Source: Magnaporthiopsis rhizophila
Taxonomy: Eukaryota > Ascomycota > Sordariomycetes > Magnaporthales > Magnaporthaceae
DNA length: 64,000 bases
Assembly (NCBI GenBank): GCA_003049465.1
Contig: PYSS01000123.1
Coordinates: forward strand, 51,336-115,335
Reading direction: 5' to 3'
This document shows, piece after piece, positions 10,895-23,461 of this stretch. The translations under genes and the position numbers were made by a program. How positions within the stretch are numbered: position 1 is the stretch's first letter; every line of letters starts with the position of its first letter. Under the pieces are notes generated by a model that worked only from the letters and a program-made list of their open reading frames with translations, did not search any database and had not been told where the DNA came from.

Positions 10895-13800
10895 TTTGGT
10901 GTTTAGTTGTTTGGTGGTGGTTGTCGGTGTTGCTATTGCGCACCGCGCTGGGCGCGTCTCACACCAGAAGCAGCAGCACGGGGCGCTGCAAGCAGCTCAG
11001 CCGAAGCGTGTGTGTGTGGGTGGCCTGTATGGAGGTGTGCTCGGTTCACCTCAACTCGGAACAAAAAAAAAGCTTGCATGCCCCAGAAACAAAAACCCAG
11101 AAGAAAGAAACGAAACCAAACGAAGAAGAAGAAAAAATAAGGAGAGTACCTAGGGATGACAAGCGGCACAGTTAGACGAAACAACAGCAGAAAAAGGAAG
11201 GAATGAAAACTTTCTTTATATTGCAAGCGTTGTTTTGGCGACGGTTCTGGTCAGTTGACAACGCCCAAGGACCACCCAGCTGGGCAGGGAGCGTTGGCGC
11301 GCAGCGCACAGTCTTTTGTGGACTGTGCTGACTGGAACTGGTTCGGCTCGCTTCCTGGGGGCGATCCCAAACAAGGGTCCCTCGGGCTGCTCCTCCAGGG
11401 AAAAGATCCTGGCATTTGTGAGGCACGAGCTGCTCCCCGCGGCTCCCCCAATGATGTCAAGTGTTTTTGGTTTCCTCATGTTTAGATCTACGTCTAGCCT
11501 GGAATTTCCTTTTTTTTTTTTTCTTTTTTTCTTTTTTTTTTTTTTTTTTATCTTGTCTTGTCCCTGGGCCGTCGTCTTTGTGCTAATTCCTCCCAACTCT
11601 TTCTCTCCAGCGGCCCGGATGAGATGAGACGAGACACACCCACACACACATAACAGCAAGACCGACAGCTCACGAGATAGGTGGCGGCAGGCAGGCAGCA
11701 CAAAATTGCAAAATTGGCGGTTTTTCCTGCAATGCACCTCGCACGCCATCATAAGCGTCGCGACCAAGAATCGGGCACACGGCCGCCTGCCTGACTGGCT
11801 TTTCCCTTTCGCCCTCTTGTTCGCCGTGGATGGATGGATGGATCGCGCACGGTTGGCGGACACACGCCCAAGCACCACCTTCGTATGGATGGCATCGACA
11901 CTTTGACCGCCAGGCTCGCCCTCAATCTTCCCCAGATCTGAGCGCCAATTCGCCATTTGCTGCTACGCACTTGACAAGGTCTCTCCTCTCTCTCCATGCG
12001 AGTGCGCATTTCGTCCTACACCTGGCCGCCCCCAGAGGGACGGTAAAGGCGGCAGGGGTCTGGTCTCTTTTTGCTGCCCAGTGTCTGGGAGCATCCTTGG
12101 ACACTGTTTGCTGCCACCTGCGGATGAACATCTGTGAACAACGGCATGTACTGCTGAATCATTTCATCAAGACGACACAGTCATCCCAACCGCCACCACC
12201 TGCTATATCACACATGCACTGGCATTGTCATACTCAACCACCACCACCACATCATGTAGAGGCACTATCTGTTAGATATCACTGGTAGGGACGGCAGCAT
12301 GGGTCATTATCCCATCGATAGCCGGCCCGCAGGTTCCAAGACCCGCAGCCCGTTCAGCTCAACCCCGAATGCAACGCCCCTTGGCTCCTCTAGCTCTGCC
12401 CTCCCATGCTAGCGCAAGCTGGGCGCCCGCCACAGGCTGGCCCACGTGCAACGTCTGCCCGCTCTCCAAGACGTGATGTGAGGTGAACACCCCCGACCCT
12501 CCCATCCATAAGTGCCGCCTGACCGCTTTCCGACGCGCAGGGGTCTGGGCAGCAGACACGGTGTCTGACCCTGACCTCCATTTTGCGTACCGCCGCATGC
12601 CCTTCCATGTTCTCCCTCGGTCTGGATCCCAAGCGGGTCTCAGCTTACCCCAAATCCTAGCTCCAACTGAACCAGACAAACAAACTTGGCCCACGACCGC
12701 CTACATATTCGTGCATTGTTAGCGGGCTTGGCTATAGTGATTGTGATATGGGATAGATGATAGATGTCTGTCCCTCCTAAGACTTGACACTTTATGTTTA
12801 TTTTTTCTTTTTCTGTTTCTTTCTTCCCCCTATAACATTCCCCACCCGTCGGAACCAGGCCTACCTACCTAGTAAGCCACGCGCGGCGCACGCAGTCGTC
12901 TGGTGCACATGCCAAGCCATGCCTGTGCCTCGAAAGCCTGCTTGGCTGCCCGATCTCACCTTTTCCTTCTTGTTTGTTCCGAGTCAGCCGCTGCCAGCCG
13001 GTCTGTTAGAAAAGGATTGGCGAAACATCCTCCTACCCTTGTCTATCAGGGTGACACATCGAGCAATGAGGGGCTTCGGTTTCGCCAAGCAAAGCGTGGA
13101 GAGGGTAGCGCCGCAGTCTCGCGCCTTTTTGCAGGCACTCCCACTACCCTCGTGACAACTTCCTTCCTCTCCCCAAACCTTGCTTCCCTCCTCCGACCTT
13201 CTGCATAACTGTCTCGGCGGGCTTTGTGGACGGCCGTGTCTAGCCCGGCCCGATGGCGTTGAGGAGGGGCCCTGCACCAAGGGCCCTCACCGGCTCGCAC
13301 AACGCAGCACGGCACAGCCATAGCGTAGCATGTGAAACGAACCGCCTATTATACATGTGTTGATCGACACACCAGTGGCACCTCTAGGATGGGCGGCGCG
13401 GGGACCGAACGCGCTTTCGTAAACATGATATCTAAGGTAGATACCTGCCTCTAGACATTCCGCGACTGGTCAACTCACGCTGCGCCCTTAAAATATCTAC
13501 ACTGAAGTAAGGTCAAGTTTTTGGTGTTACTATTATACATTTTTTGAGGTAGAGCCCTGTGAGCCAGCTGGCCGCTATAGGTTCCCAGTTTTCCGTCCCT
13601 CCTTCCCAGTCCATCCACCTGTTCTGGGTCCAACGCCGGCAAGCAAAACGCACCCAAGGGTATAACCTCTAGGATCATGCACATAAAACCGAATTCCACC
13701 TCCCAAGAAAATGCAACAGCCCGCCAACTTTTCGCGCACCCGATCCCAATATCCTCCTCTCGTCTCTCGTCGCCCTCTCCCATGCGTCATCATGGGCAGT

Positions 13801-14433
13801 AATACCCTAGGTATAGGAGTAATCACCGGCCCCATCGTGCCTCCAGACACCAACAAACATGATCCGAACGGAGACGAGAATCCAATGGCTCCCCCGTGCC
13901 TGAGCTCCCAACTAGACGAGTAGATAGGTGAAAGGAAGAGTCGTCATCCACAGAGAAGAGGTACGTAAAGGCCAAGGGTCAGAACACTCTCCGAGTGACA
14001 GATGGAGGCAAGTTGTGAACAGAATGCCTTGGCCCGTCGCACGTCTTCTTCCGATGGAAATGAAATAAGATCAAATACAACGGAAAGCAGCGAGGCTGAA
14101 AATAGGAGAAAAAGAAGAGAAGAAAAAAAAGGCACTCCATAAACTTCCGGGTATGCGTATTTTGTCGTTTCGGCTTGTGATGTGGCTGATGAATGCGTGT
14201 ACAAAACAAAGGAAAGAGGCTTGTCGTCTTGTGGTTTTCGGTTTCGCGCCGTGGATTATGGAAAGAAAACTGTGTGCTTATAAGCATACGTTTCTGTCGG
14301 CCCTGGTCGCAGCCGCAGGAGGAGCCACACGCAGGTGTTCCCTCCGGTCCGAGGGGATGTGTGGTGTAAGGGCAGTCAGTACGACCACATGCGCCCGTGC
14401 TTGCTGCTCCGTTTCTGGAAAAACAGAGCCCAC
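10895..14433. other. Long intergenic region (3.5 kb) without a supported gene
   Basis: This region lies between the KHA1 start and the CAF40 stop. It contains a T-rich tract (about 11510-11549), CA-rich and GGAT microsatellites near 11640 and 11827, and a CCTA-type repeat near 12863. ORFs of 60-246 codons here show no domain, no GC3 bias and no splice logic. It probably includes the KHA1 promoter and the CAF40 3' UTR. Confidence 0.5.
11510..11549. repeat. T-rich tract interrupted by two C
   Basis: Forty bases consisting of T runs broken by single C residues and ending in a T run. It creates spurious poly-Lys reading frames on the minus strand. Confidence 0.85.
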
Positions 14434-15900
14434 TCAGAGTCCGTGGTGTACGCCGCCGGCCTCGACGACATTATCGGAGAGGTTGATCAGCAGCTGGGTA
14501 AGGCATCTCTTAGTGGCGGCATCATCGCGCAGCACCGAGGAGAACGTCGCGTCCCGCAGCGGGTCGGGGAGGCACTGTCGAAGTGCCTCACGAGCGCGAG
14601 CATTGTCGCTCAATCTATTCAGCAGGGACACAATACCATTAGTATCCCGTATATACACCAGAAACGGCAGACACAGGTTGGATCGGGCCTAGGGCGAGAG
14701 GGGAAAGAAGCATACCTCAGGAAGCATCTAACAACATGCTTGAGTAGACGAGCCGTCTGTTGCTCCACCAGCTGCGCAACCATGTTGCTCAGCACCGTGC
14801 CCACGGCGTAGAAACGCTCGTACGTCGCGCAGATGTAGTTGAGGCCATTATCGTCCAACAGAATCTTTTGAACGATAAATATGGCCACCGTCTTGCTAAG
14901 TTCCGAGCCCGTCTCCATGATACGGAGGCAAAGCGGGATAATCTCCGTGGTCAAGAGGAAGTTGATAACCTCGGATGAGTCGTTCTTAACCAGCGCGCCA
15001 ATGACGCCCAGCGACGTCAGGCGGAGGTACTCGAAAGGCCGAGACTTGGAAGTAGTGTTGAGGAAGGGGTAGAGGTAGAGAGGAATGTGTGCTTTGTAAA
15101 TGTGTCAGCAAACACCCTCGCCCCATCTCCAGCCAAGCACAATCAGGATTCTAGGGTTTTCATGTACCATTCAGAAAAAGCGTCCGGGTCTCGTTGTGCG
15201 ACGCGACACACTGGAGCAGCGCAAGCGCGTTGCAGACCCGGTTCGAGGCCGCGGCGGTGAGCTGGGATGGGTTGAGAAGCGTGTAGACCGAGATGATTTC
15301 CTGCAGCAGAGAGGTCATGACACCTATGCGTGGTGTAATGTCAGCTTCCAAGATCACGCAGGCGGCTCTTGAGATATGGGAATCAGACAGCCGAGAGCAC
15401 CCCGCCACCGATTGAACCCGTTCCCCGTCCGATCGGATACGGCGGCCAAGATGTTCTCGTTTAACAATGTGGGCAGCATATTTGGGAAAGAGGCAAGGCG
15501 CCTTACCAAACGAGTGCCAGAGAATCAGGGCCAGCTCCGGTACCTGCTCCCGCTTCTTGCTGAGCTCCAGTAGGGCGGCCTCGCGGGTGCTCTCGGTAAG
15601 AAGGTCGGCAATATAGGCCAGCGTCCTCCGATTGTCCTCACTGATTCCGGGGCCAGGGCCCATGGCATCGTCTTGGCTAGAGTGCGAGGTCGAGGCCAGC
15701 GCGGCGGTCGGGTGCGCCGATGCGATGCGGGTATAGTGCTGCTGCTGGGCGGCCGTGGCCGCGGCCGCTGCTGCCGCGGCCTGCTGCTGGGCGGCAGCGG
15801 CAGCGTGCTGGTGATGCGTGTTCTGCTGGTGCATCCAGGCCGCCGAGTCCCCCTGCGGGGTGTACTGGTGATGGCCATACATGTGTGGATTTGGCATCAT
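14434..15900 (-). CDS. CAF40: CCR4-NOT complex subunit CAF40 / Rcd1 (CNOT9)
   Basis: Exons 15507-15900, 15168-15323, 14716-15091 and 14434-14614 join to 368 residues with matching phases. After a Gln/Ala/His-rich leader (about residues 1-85), the rest is the highly conserved armadillo-repeat core of Rcd1/CNOT9, with segments such as VMTSLLQEIISVYTLL, ASNRVCNALALLQCVASH, TEIIPLCLRIMETGSELSK and NARAREALRQCLPDPLRD. CAF40 is a structural subunit of CCR4-NOT, which deadenylates mRNA and represses translation in the cytoplasm and also acts in transcription. Introns are 183, 76 and 101 bp with standard donors (GTAAGG, GTACAT, GTATGC). The call is very secure; only the exact N-terminal Met is uncertain because the protein begins MM. 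Confidence 0.96.
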
Positions 15901-18043
15901 GTTTAATTAGGTGGCGGTGGCGCGCGACGTAATTGGCAGTTCTGTTCGTTTAGGTACTCGACACCGGGGAGTTACGAGTGTGGCCAGGTTGGTGATGTCT
16001 GAGATGAATGCTGTGTTTGCGTGCTTGGATCCGACGGTAAACCACCGCCCTTGCTTGCCCGCCTTTGCGTCGCGTGTCGGGAGGAATACGTGTTTGCGTG
16101 GGGCAGTCGGCCTGGGCGGGGGTTGTTGTACCGTCGTCGGAGATATGGTGGAAGGTCGAAGAAGGCAGAGGACTCGGGGAGCGCGACCTGAGAGCGCGGG
16201 TTGGGAGCGAGGCAGTGTGAGACTACCTCAGCTTTACAGACGGTCCAGGCGACGCCAGCACCGACTCTTTTCTCGCCCTCTGGGGATCCGCGCGGGTTGG
16301 AGTATGACGGGGTGAATGCGACGGATCACCTAGAGTATGGCCCTGGAGTCTGAAATTTCCCGTGCTGGGCAGTGGCTGCCGACCTCGAGGACACGGAAGG
16401 TGCAGAGGGCGCAAAGAAAAGGCGCAGGGCCGGGAAGGCAATGGAGGGTTTCGGGTGGGCTGCTGGGGCCTTTTAAAAGCAAAGCGGCCGGGGGAAAAGG
16501 ATGCTGTTTGCGGGGTGCTCTGTCGCATTCAATTCTGCCTGTCGCGCGGGCTGAGCGGCCACTGGCTGTGGTCTGGGTCTGGTGTTCGGCTCTGTGTGAT
16601 GTCAAATTGCTTGCTTCTTTGGTTTGCGGCGCTCGGGTTCGAAATACAGACCACAATGGAAGGCTCAGACCCTTGTCGGAGTAGGTCCGCCCAGCATCGG
16701 CCACCTTCCCCACAGCCAGCAGCGAGCCACCATACACGGGCACTAACACCCTTTGGAGCGATGCAGCACCTGGGCTGTTTAGAATCCAGGTAGCTCGAGC
16801 CTTATCAACCGTCTTGGCGAATCACAGAGCATCACGCCTAGACCCGCATCATCCCGCACTGACGACAAGGCATCTGGCAGCTCATCGAGGCAGCCCCACC
16901 ACAAGCGCCGAGTCCGGATCCCGCCCGGTCGTTTTTTCCATCCACGCTTCGGGGATTAAGGATCGGCAGCCAATTGTCGGGTTAAACTGGGAATAGAGAG
17001 GGCACCATTGTCAAAGTTAACTCAATATATGTGGCATTTGCCATTAACATTAACCTCGAGATTGCTTCCCGGTCTCTATTACATCTCAACCTTTTATTGT
17101 TACGCCATGTATAGCGATTTCGAGTAGTCATAAAACTTGCCGTCACCATTACAGCGCAGACATCCATCGAGCTATCTCTAATGGAACCCTATTGGAAGGG
17201 GAATGAATAATCACCCTGCAGCCGGGTATTTGGTAACTTGATGCCGAGCCGGTACAGGTAGTCTTTTTTTAGATAGCCTTCTCATTGAACTACATCAACC
17301 GGGACAGGTCACCATCTCGCGCGGTAGTATCAAACGATTTGTGGGGATTAGTTCCCATATTCATGAGATGTTTGTACGTATATCGGAACCCGTAAGCAAT
17401 TCGAAACAAACACCAGGAAACACTTGCCATAATCCCGTCCCACGCGATCCGATCGGCCATAGCAGGGGGTGGTTCTGCCCGCCTGGCTGCCGCGGTCGGA
17501 ACCGACACGTCATCTACCCGCGACATGAGGGTTGGGGTGGCACAACAGTCTCGTATCCGGGCGCATGTGTGACCGTCAGAATGCTATATTATGCAACAAG
17601 TCTCGGGAGAGAATGGGGCTGACGAAAGAAAAACACACAGAATCCAGAAATCGACAAGGCAGGTAGGGCGGCATTCGCAAACATCAAAATAGAAACCGCA
17701 CAGGGGAAGGAGTCTGATTGGCATCCACTATAAACAATATAGACAGTATACACAAATCCACGCGCCTGAAACGCCTAATGCTGATACTAAAGATGAATAT
17801 GGTAGAACGTGGTATATACTTTGCGAAGGGTATCGTGGTCTCAATGGGTGTGGGAAAAAAACACGTGTCAACGGTGCAATAAAAACACAAGGGTGCCGGA
17901 TGGCTCGAGCAAAAGGATCGCTGTCATTACATGGTAACCCGAAACAGACAGATGAGATACAGCTCGAGAATATCCAGATAGTCTACAAGGAAGATAGATG
18001 GATGGGCTTCACCTCAAGCGGCGGAAACGGCACAAGAGCACAC
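15901..18043. other. Intergenic region (2.1 kb)
   Basis: This lies between the CAF40 start and the stop of the 758-residue gene. It is GC-rich near CAF40 and AT-richer from 16980 to 18040, in keeping with promoter and 3' UTR sequence. No ORF has convincing coding character. Confidence 0.5.
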
Positions 18044-20320
18044 CTACCGCCCAAAGCGGCGAATCCAGCCACTGACCCTCTTCCATGCCTTATCCGCCCG
18101 CGCGGCGTTGTCCGCGCCGCCCGGACCGCCGTTTGCTGCTGAGGCGGCGTCGACACCGCCCTCCAGAGCGGCAAGCGCACCAGCGGGACTGTTCGGATCT
18201 ACGGGAGCAGGCGACGCGCGCTGCTGCCCCATGAGCCCGACGGCAGCTTCGAGGGCGGCGGGAGACGACGCCCCGTAGAGGACTGACTGGGTACGCCTCT
18301 CGGGTCGAGCCTGAGCGGCGGCTGCAGCATGGTCCGAAACGGGGTACGATGAGCCGGGTCTGCTGCTGCCGCCGAGGAGGAGTGAGGCGCCGCCGCCGCC
18401 GCCACCCGAATAAGACGAGATCGGCCACGTGGAAGAATGGTGGTGGTGGTCTCTCCGCGGTGACTGTGGCTCCCTCGGCGGCGGCGGCGGCACGGGGGAC
18501 ATGCCGACGACGTGGGCAACAGCGGCAGTCGCTGTCGTGGGCTGCGGGGTTGAGCTGCGTTTCCAGTGCATGTTCCAGTCTCCGCTGAGCACACGCCGAC
18601 TCTTGCTCCTGAGACCTGAGGACGACGACGGCGCTCCGGCGACGGCCCTTTCCGAGTCGCTCGCATCCGACATCTGCATGCGCCGCTGCATGAACGCCGC
18701 GCCTGTGCTCGTCGCTCTACGAGGGAGCAGAGAAGCACCACCACCACCACCGCCCATGGACGGGGCTTGCGACCCAGAAGTGGCCGTGTCCTCCCTCCTG
18801 GTGGCTGCCGCCGAGGAGGCGGCACTACTGCTGTTGACCGGGGACTTGGGGCCGCCTCCGCTGATGCTGCCGTTGCGAGCACGGGATGCGGCGCCAGAGC
18901 GGGGGGACATGGTCCGCTCGGTAGATGCGGGCATTATGCCACCCAGGCGCAGTGTTACCCAAACGGCCGTGATGGAAATGATATTGCGCGTGGCGGCGTC
19001 GACGGGCTTGCTCTGTCGCTCCGGCTTCGGGAGCGGGGCGCCGCCATCCTCGTCGTCATCCTCGTCCGAAGACACGCCGTGGCTGTGGCTGTGGCCGAAG
19101 GACCTTGATGGCGGATACTTTCCGTACGAAGAGGAAACGGTGGTGTAGTTCTCCAGAACGTCCAGCGTGTTCTGGGTTAGCGTGGCCATGATGGGATGGC
19201 GGCGTGATAGCGGGTCGATTATGCTGAAGGTGTACTTGTACTCGTCCACGCTCGTTGCCCATGGGCTGCTGTTGTCGGGGCACGGATGAACATTCGCAAG
19301 TGGTGCGGTCGGGGTCGCCCGGCTTCTTCGCACCCAGCGGGCGGTTGTGTTGACGCCGTGAGTGTCCGTATGTATGAACTCGAAGGAACCGTTGGCCAGC
19401 GGCGCGGCGACCCACACATTGCCATTGTCCAAGACAATCTCGGTACGGTCTTCCCGCCTTAGAGGACTGAGTATGGCCACAAGCTCCCTGCGATTCAGGT
19501 TGTCCTCTTCGTCTTCGTCGTCGTCGGGCACCGGTCCCTCCTCGCAGTCTGCCGTTGTGCAGTACTCTTCGCTTCGCAAAAGAACGACGTCCTGGGAGCC
19601 CAATTCGCTCCTGTCACCTGTCACGCCAAAGACACGTGGGAAACGCTTCGCGAAGCGGCCGCCGAGGGCCGGGCCCGCGATGGTGGCGGCCGGGAAAATG
19701 TCCAGGAGCGGAGTGGGACGCTTGTCAACGGATAGGTGATGGAGCTGAAGGAGCAGCTTGGGCCTGACCTGCTGCTTCATCAGACGCTTCTTGACCAGCT
19801 TGGGCGCGGGCTTCGCGAGGAAGAAGACGCTGCTCTTGCGAGGTAACCTTGGCCTGTGCCGCCTCCGTCTCCTCCCAGTGCCCTGGGCGCTACCGCTACC
19901 AACCTCGCTAGCCTCGGAGCAGGAGCCCTCGTCTTCGCTAATTATTGCAGGCGATGGGGGGCCCAAGACCGAATCGTGCTTCTCCGACAGTCCATCGGCA
20001 ACCTCGAGCGGCTCCTGGAAGCGAACGACGGGCTCTTCGGTTGCCGACCAGCGGAGACGAGAGGACGGCTTCTGAGGCAGGCATGACTGGAGCGGTTGTT
20101 GCCGGGGCTGGGTGGTTTGGGCCGCACGGGCGGGCTGGGGCGGCGGCGGCGGGTATCTGGACTGGGGGGCTGACGGAGGCGCCGTGTTGCTGCGGGCCAA
20201 CGGTGCAGCAAAAGGGGACCGGAGCAACGGCGAGCGCCTGTTGAGAGCCGGACCCGCGCCTGGAGCTGGACGGTTCGAGTATTCGTGGCCGTGGAGACTG
20301 GCCCCTGAGTGGAGAAACAT
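18044..20320 (-). CDS. Conserved-looking ascomycete protein of unknown function, 758 residues
   Basis: A single uninterrupted exon. The N-terminal 120 residues are Pro/Arg-rich and look disordered; a basic cluster (about 150-180) follows. Two compact, ordered-looking segments come next: about 185-252 (LLLQLHHLSVDKRPTPLLDI onward) and about 278-400, where charged beta-like stretches include EIVLDNGNVWVAAPLANGSF and YKYTFSIIDPLSRRHPIMAT. An acidic run (DDDEDEED, about 266-273) separates them. A hydrophobic stretch (about 440-460, ISITAVWVTLRLGG) may be a single helix. The C-terminal 300 residues are Ser/Gly/Ala-rich low complexity. I do not recognise a named family. The long GC3-biased frame and ordered islands make it a real gene. 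Confidence 0.75.
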   Translation of the reverse strand: MFLHSGASLHGHEYSNRPAPGAGPALNRRSPLLRSPFAAPLARSNTAPPSAPQSRYPPPPPQPARAAQTTQPRQQPLQSCLPQKPSSRLRWSATEEPVVRFQEPLEVADGLSEKHDSVLGPPSPAIISEDEGSCSEASEVGSGSAQGTGRRRRRHRPRLPRKSSVFFLAKPAPKLVKKRLMKQQVRPKLLLQLHHLSVDKRPTPLLDIFPAATIAGPALGGRFAKRFPRVFGVTGDRSELGSQDVVLLRSEEYCTTADCEEGPVPDDDEDEEDNLNRRELVAILSPLRREDRTEIVLDNGNVWVAAPLANGSFEFIHTDTHGVNTTARWVRRSRATPTAPLANVHPCPDNSSPWATSVDEYKYTFSIIDPLSRRHPIMATLTQNTLDVLENYTTVSSSYGKYPPSRSFGHSHSHGVSSDEDDDEDGGAPLPKPERQSKPVDAATRNIISITAVWVTLRLGGIMPASTERTMSPRSGAASRARNGSISGGGPKSPVNSSSAASSAAATRREDTATSGSQAPSMGGGGGGASLLPRRATSTGAAFMQRRMQMSDASDSERAVAGAPSSSSGLRSKSRRVLSGDWNMHWKRSSTPQPTTATAAVAHVVGMSPVPPPPPREPQSPRRDHHHHSSTWPISSYSGGGGGGASLLLGGSSRPGSSYPVSDHAAAAAQARPERRTQSVLYGASSPAALEAAVGLMGQQRASPAPVDPNSPAGALAALEGGVDAASAANGGPGGADNAARADKAWKRVSGWIRRFGR

Positions 20321-23300
20321 CCTTGTTCTTCGGCTATGCGATGTCGAGCATGCTGGAACAGAAGATCGTACCGGTTCGAGAAGGGCTTAGCGAAGCCTTG
20401 CCGGTTCGGTAAGGGGACGAGCCGAAATTTTGCGGTGGGTAGGGAAAGGATGTCGTTGTCGTCGGCGTGGTCGTCGATGCGGATGATATAGAACGAAGCC
20501 AGGCTGATAGTTACGCAAAGGAGTGGGTGCGAGACCAACGGCGAGGCTGGGAACGGAGCCTGATTCGTCGTGTCGTCAAGTCGGGGAAAACGAGGTTGGG
20601 CGTCCGTGGGTAATTATAATAAAAAAAAAAAAAAAGGACAGAAACTGGCGGGTATATGAGTAGGTACGTATAACTCTCTACTCAGGAGATAGGCAATGCA
20701 ATCATGGGCCCAGGTGCGGAGGGAAGATCAATACATGAGCCAAGCCAAGAATAGCGCAGGAACGGATCGTCGTCAAACTCGTTTTTGTCGAAACACCTCT
20801 CGGGTTTGCTCGTGAATCTCGAATCGCTCGCAAGGAATATGGCTGCAAGACCCAAAGATAACGAGACCACTAGCGGAGGCGGGCCTAGGGAAGAGAAGGT
20901 TGAGGCAGTTCGTGGATGAGTGAAATACGGCGAACGGCAGCGGTGAGGCGTTCGCAGGACGGGCCGGTGGGCTGGTGATATGGGCTCGCAGACGTGTGAT
21001 GCGCTGGACTGACAGGCGGAGCGCCGTTAGCTTCGAGACCGCCTCTTAGCCGCAGCTGGGGGACACAGCAGCACAAATAGCTGTAGGACGCAGGCGGTTG
21101 GGCCAAGCCGCCCAGGGTGCAACAGGGGCCACAGCCCAGAGGGGAAGGGGGCCATTTTAGGGAGACCCCGAACTCGGCCACATCCCAAAACGCAGCACAC
21201 GCTCATGCAAACATGGCAGGGCGACTTTTGCTGGGCTGCCAATTTCGGAGCCGGCTTTTTTTTTTGTCCTTAATCCCAATGCTTGAAGCTTGGGTCGTGG
21301 AGGCTTGGAGGATCCGTCCTTTGCCGTGCACCCACAGCCAGCGGTTGGCACAGTCTCGCGGCTAAGGGTGGGGATTGGCGAAGCAGTGAAGGGGAGGCGA
21401 CAAGGAAGGTGGGCTCAGGAAAAGGGTGGGATCCATAGCGATAACCATGCTTGACGTACCTGAGGCGCGAGTTTAAGATCTGGCCGTTGGCCCCGTAAGC
21501 GACTTGGAAGCGGTGGCAGTGTTTGCTTCAGCGATGGATTGAGCGAGCGGCTCGGTACGGTTTTGGAGTGCGAGACGGATGGGTGGGTTATGTATTGTAT
21601 AGGTACCGACGATGCCCAGCTTGGCAGGGCTTGACGGCGAGGGCGATGGCGGAACCCGCAGCGAGATTGACAGGAAGCGGCGGTTTGATCTGCTGCTACC
21701 GCGCGGCCTCCAATTGATCAAACGATCTCGACCGTGACCTCCCCGCGTCGTGGCGGCGGCTGAGGACGGCTATAAAGCGCCTGCAGGAGAGGCGCTCCGA
21801 GCGGAGGTCTTGGCAAAAATCCAGCCAACGGCAGAAAAGAAGAAAAAACGGTGGTGCCTGGGTGGGCTGACGCGGCGGAACCGAAATCACCAATTGCTCT
21901 TTTGCTTCCAGCGATGGTTCCATGGCAGCACCCACCTCAACCAAAGGGAGCATATGGAACAGCTTGGACCAGCCACTCCAGCCCAGAAGCAACATCTTGG
22001 ACGCCGATCTGTCGGAGACGGCCCACCAGCCATATTGCGGCGGCAACGATGTGCGAGAGCCCATGTATTCGCTATGCACAATTGCATGCCCGGTTGGCAT
22101 CGCCTTATTTTTTTCGGGCTCGTCCAAAGTCTACCACCCCGGGTTTCGCGCCCCTATTTTTTCTTGGTCCCAACTTTATTCCCTATTATTGCTTGTTCAT
22201 GTGGTAGCTTGTTCGTTCCTGCCCAGCTCGAACAAGGAATTTCGGCATAGCCCTGGTAGATCAGTGACGCTTGCACTTTTCTCGTGCCCAAGGCCCCCTC
22301 GTGGTAGGCACGTCTTCCTCCAAATGCGCGCGACATCCACCTTGCGGGTCTCGTATGTAAATACGGGCGAGTCGAGTCGAATACGTGTGCCACTAAATTC
22401 TTGCCATGTCTTGCTGTACCCCAACATCGATGGCTGGGGAAAACGACGGGAGGAGGAGGCTGGCACACCCACAACACAAGGGCTGCAGAACCCCCAACCA
22501 ACCAAGCGGAGCTATTAAATGGCTCGATGCTAGTTCGGCCGGCAGGGGAAATTAAACGCCCTGCTCAAGCCCGCTTTCCGGACGTTTTAGAGCCCAGGTT
22601 TTCCGGGCAATCAGGCGACTCCAATTTGGATCGCTAAGAGCCGCAATCGTGTTCGTGTCGCTCGTGCTCGCATGGAAGCCGAGAAGAAGTTCCATCCCGT
22701 CCAACCGTTGCTAGTGAATGGATATGGACAGGGCACAAGCGACCACGTCTCCGCGTCAACCACTCCATTGGCCGCATCTCTTATGGCCGTCACCAACTGC
22801 AACCAATCTAGAACCTCCATCGCAGTCCGAGGGGGCATGCAAGAAAGAGCAGGAAATGGCCAGTTATCTTCCAAATGCACGGGCGGAATCAAAGGGCTGG
22901 TCCTATGATCAACACTCATGCGCCCACAGCTGGCTTGCGTCACCCGTACATTCATCTTCCCCACAGATTGTGCTGGCAGTGCTGTTGTACTTCTGTGCAC
23001 CAGCTGGGGCACTCTAAATTCTTCCCTTGGTGGTTTGTTGCGCGCCTGCCTGCCCTGCCAACAAAGGGGAAGCAGTTGGTAACAAATCGTAGTGGACGAC
23101 CTCCGTGGTTCTGCCTCCTGTGGTATCAAAGAACAGAAAAATCAATCCACGAACAGCACAGGCAATCTGAGGCAAGTGATCGGAGAGATGCAAAGCCCCT
23201 GAGCTAGCTGGATGGTGCTCGTAGAAGAATTATGTAATCTGCCCCGGCCAATTATCCCCATCTGCTCGGACTCCAACACCCAGCCAATCCCAATGGATCT

Positions 23301-23461
23301 GCTGGATCTGCATTTGAGACGAAACCGCATTCGTCTTTGCACATCAGCAGCACACGCAAGCATCTAGCAGGGAGCAAAGTCCTAGGCATCAGTCAGTCGG
23401 GGCAGGTCGTCCTTACGAGACGCAGTCCCAAAAAAAAAAAAAAAAAAAAAAAAAAATAAGG
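20321..23461. other. Intergenic region (3.1 kb) between divergent genes
   Basis: This is the upstream region of both the minus-strand 758-residue gene and plus-strand GPI18. It has an A run at about 20621-20636, a T run near 21255, and the A27 tract at its right end. I see no gene; ORFs such as 22611-23129 (minus) and 21750-22250 (plus) lack coding character. Confidence 0.5.
23430..23456. repeat. A27 homopolymer immediately upstream of the GPI18 start codon
   Basis: Twenty-seven A residues end five bases before the ATG at 23462, so the run would lie in the 5' leader of the GPI18 mRNA if transcription starts upstream of it. Confidence 0.85.

Noticed and set aside
11216..11956. 246-codon minus-strand ORF
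   Set aside because: It contains a poly-Lys run produced by the T-rich tract and has no codon bias or domain.
22611..23129. 172-codon minus-strand ORF between two genes
   Set aside because: Random composition, no domain, no splice context.
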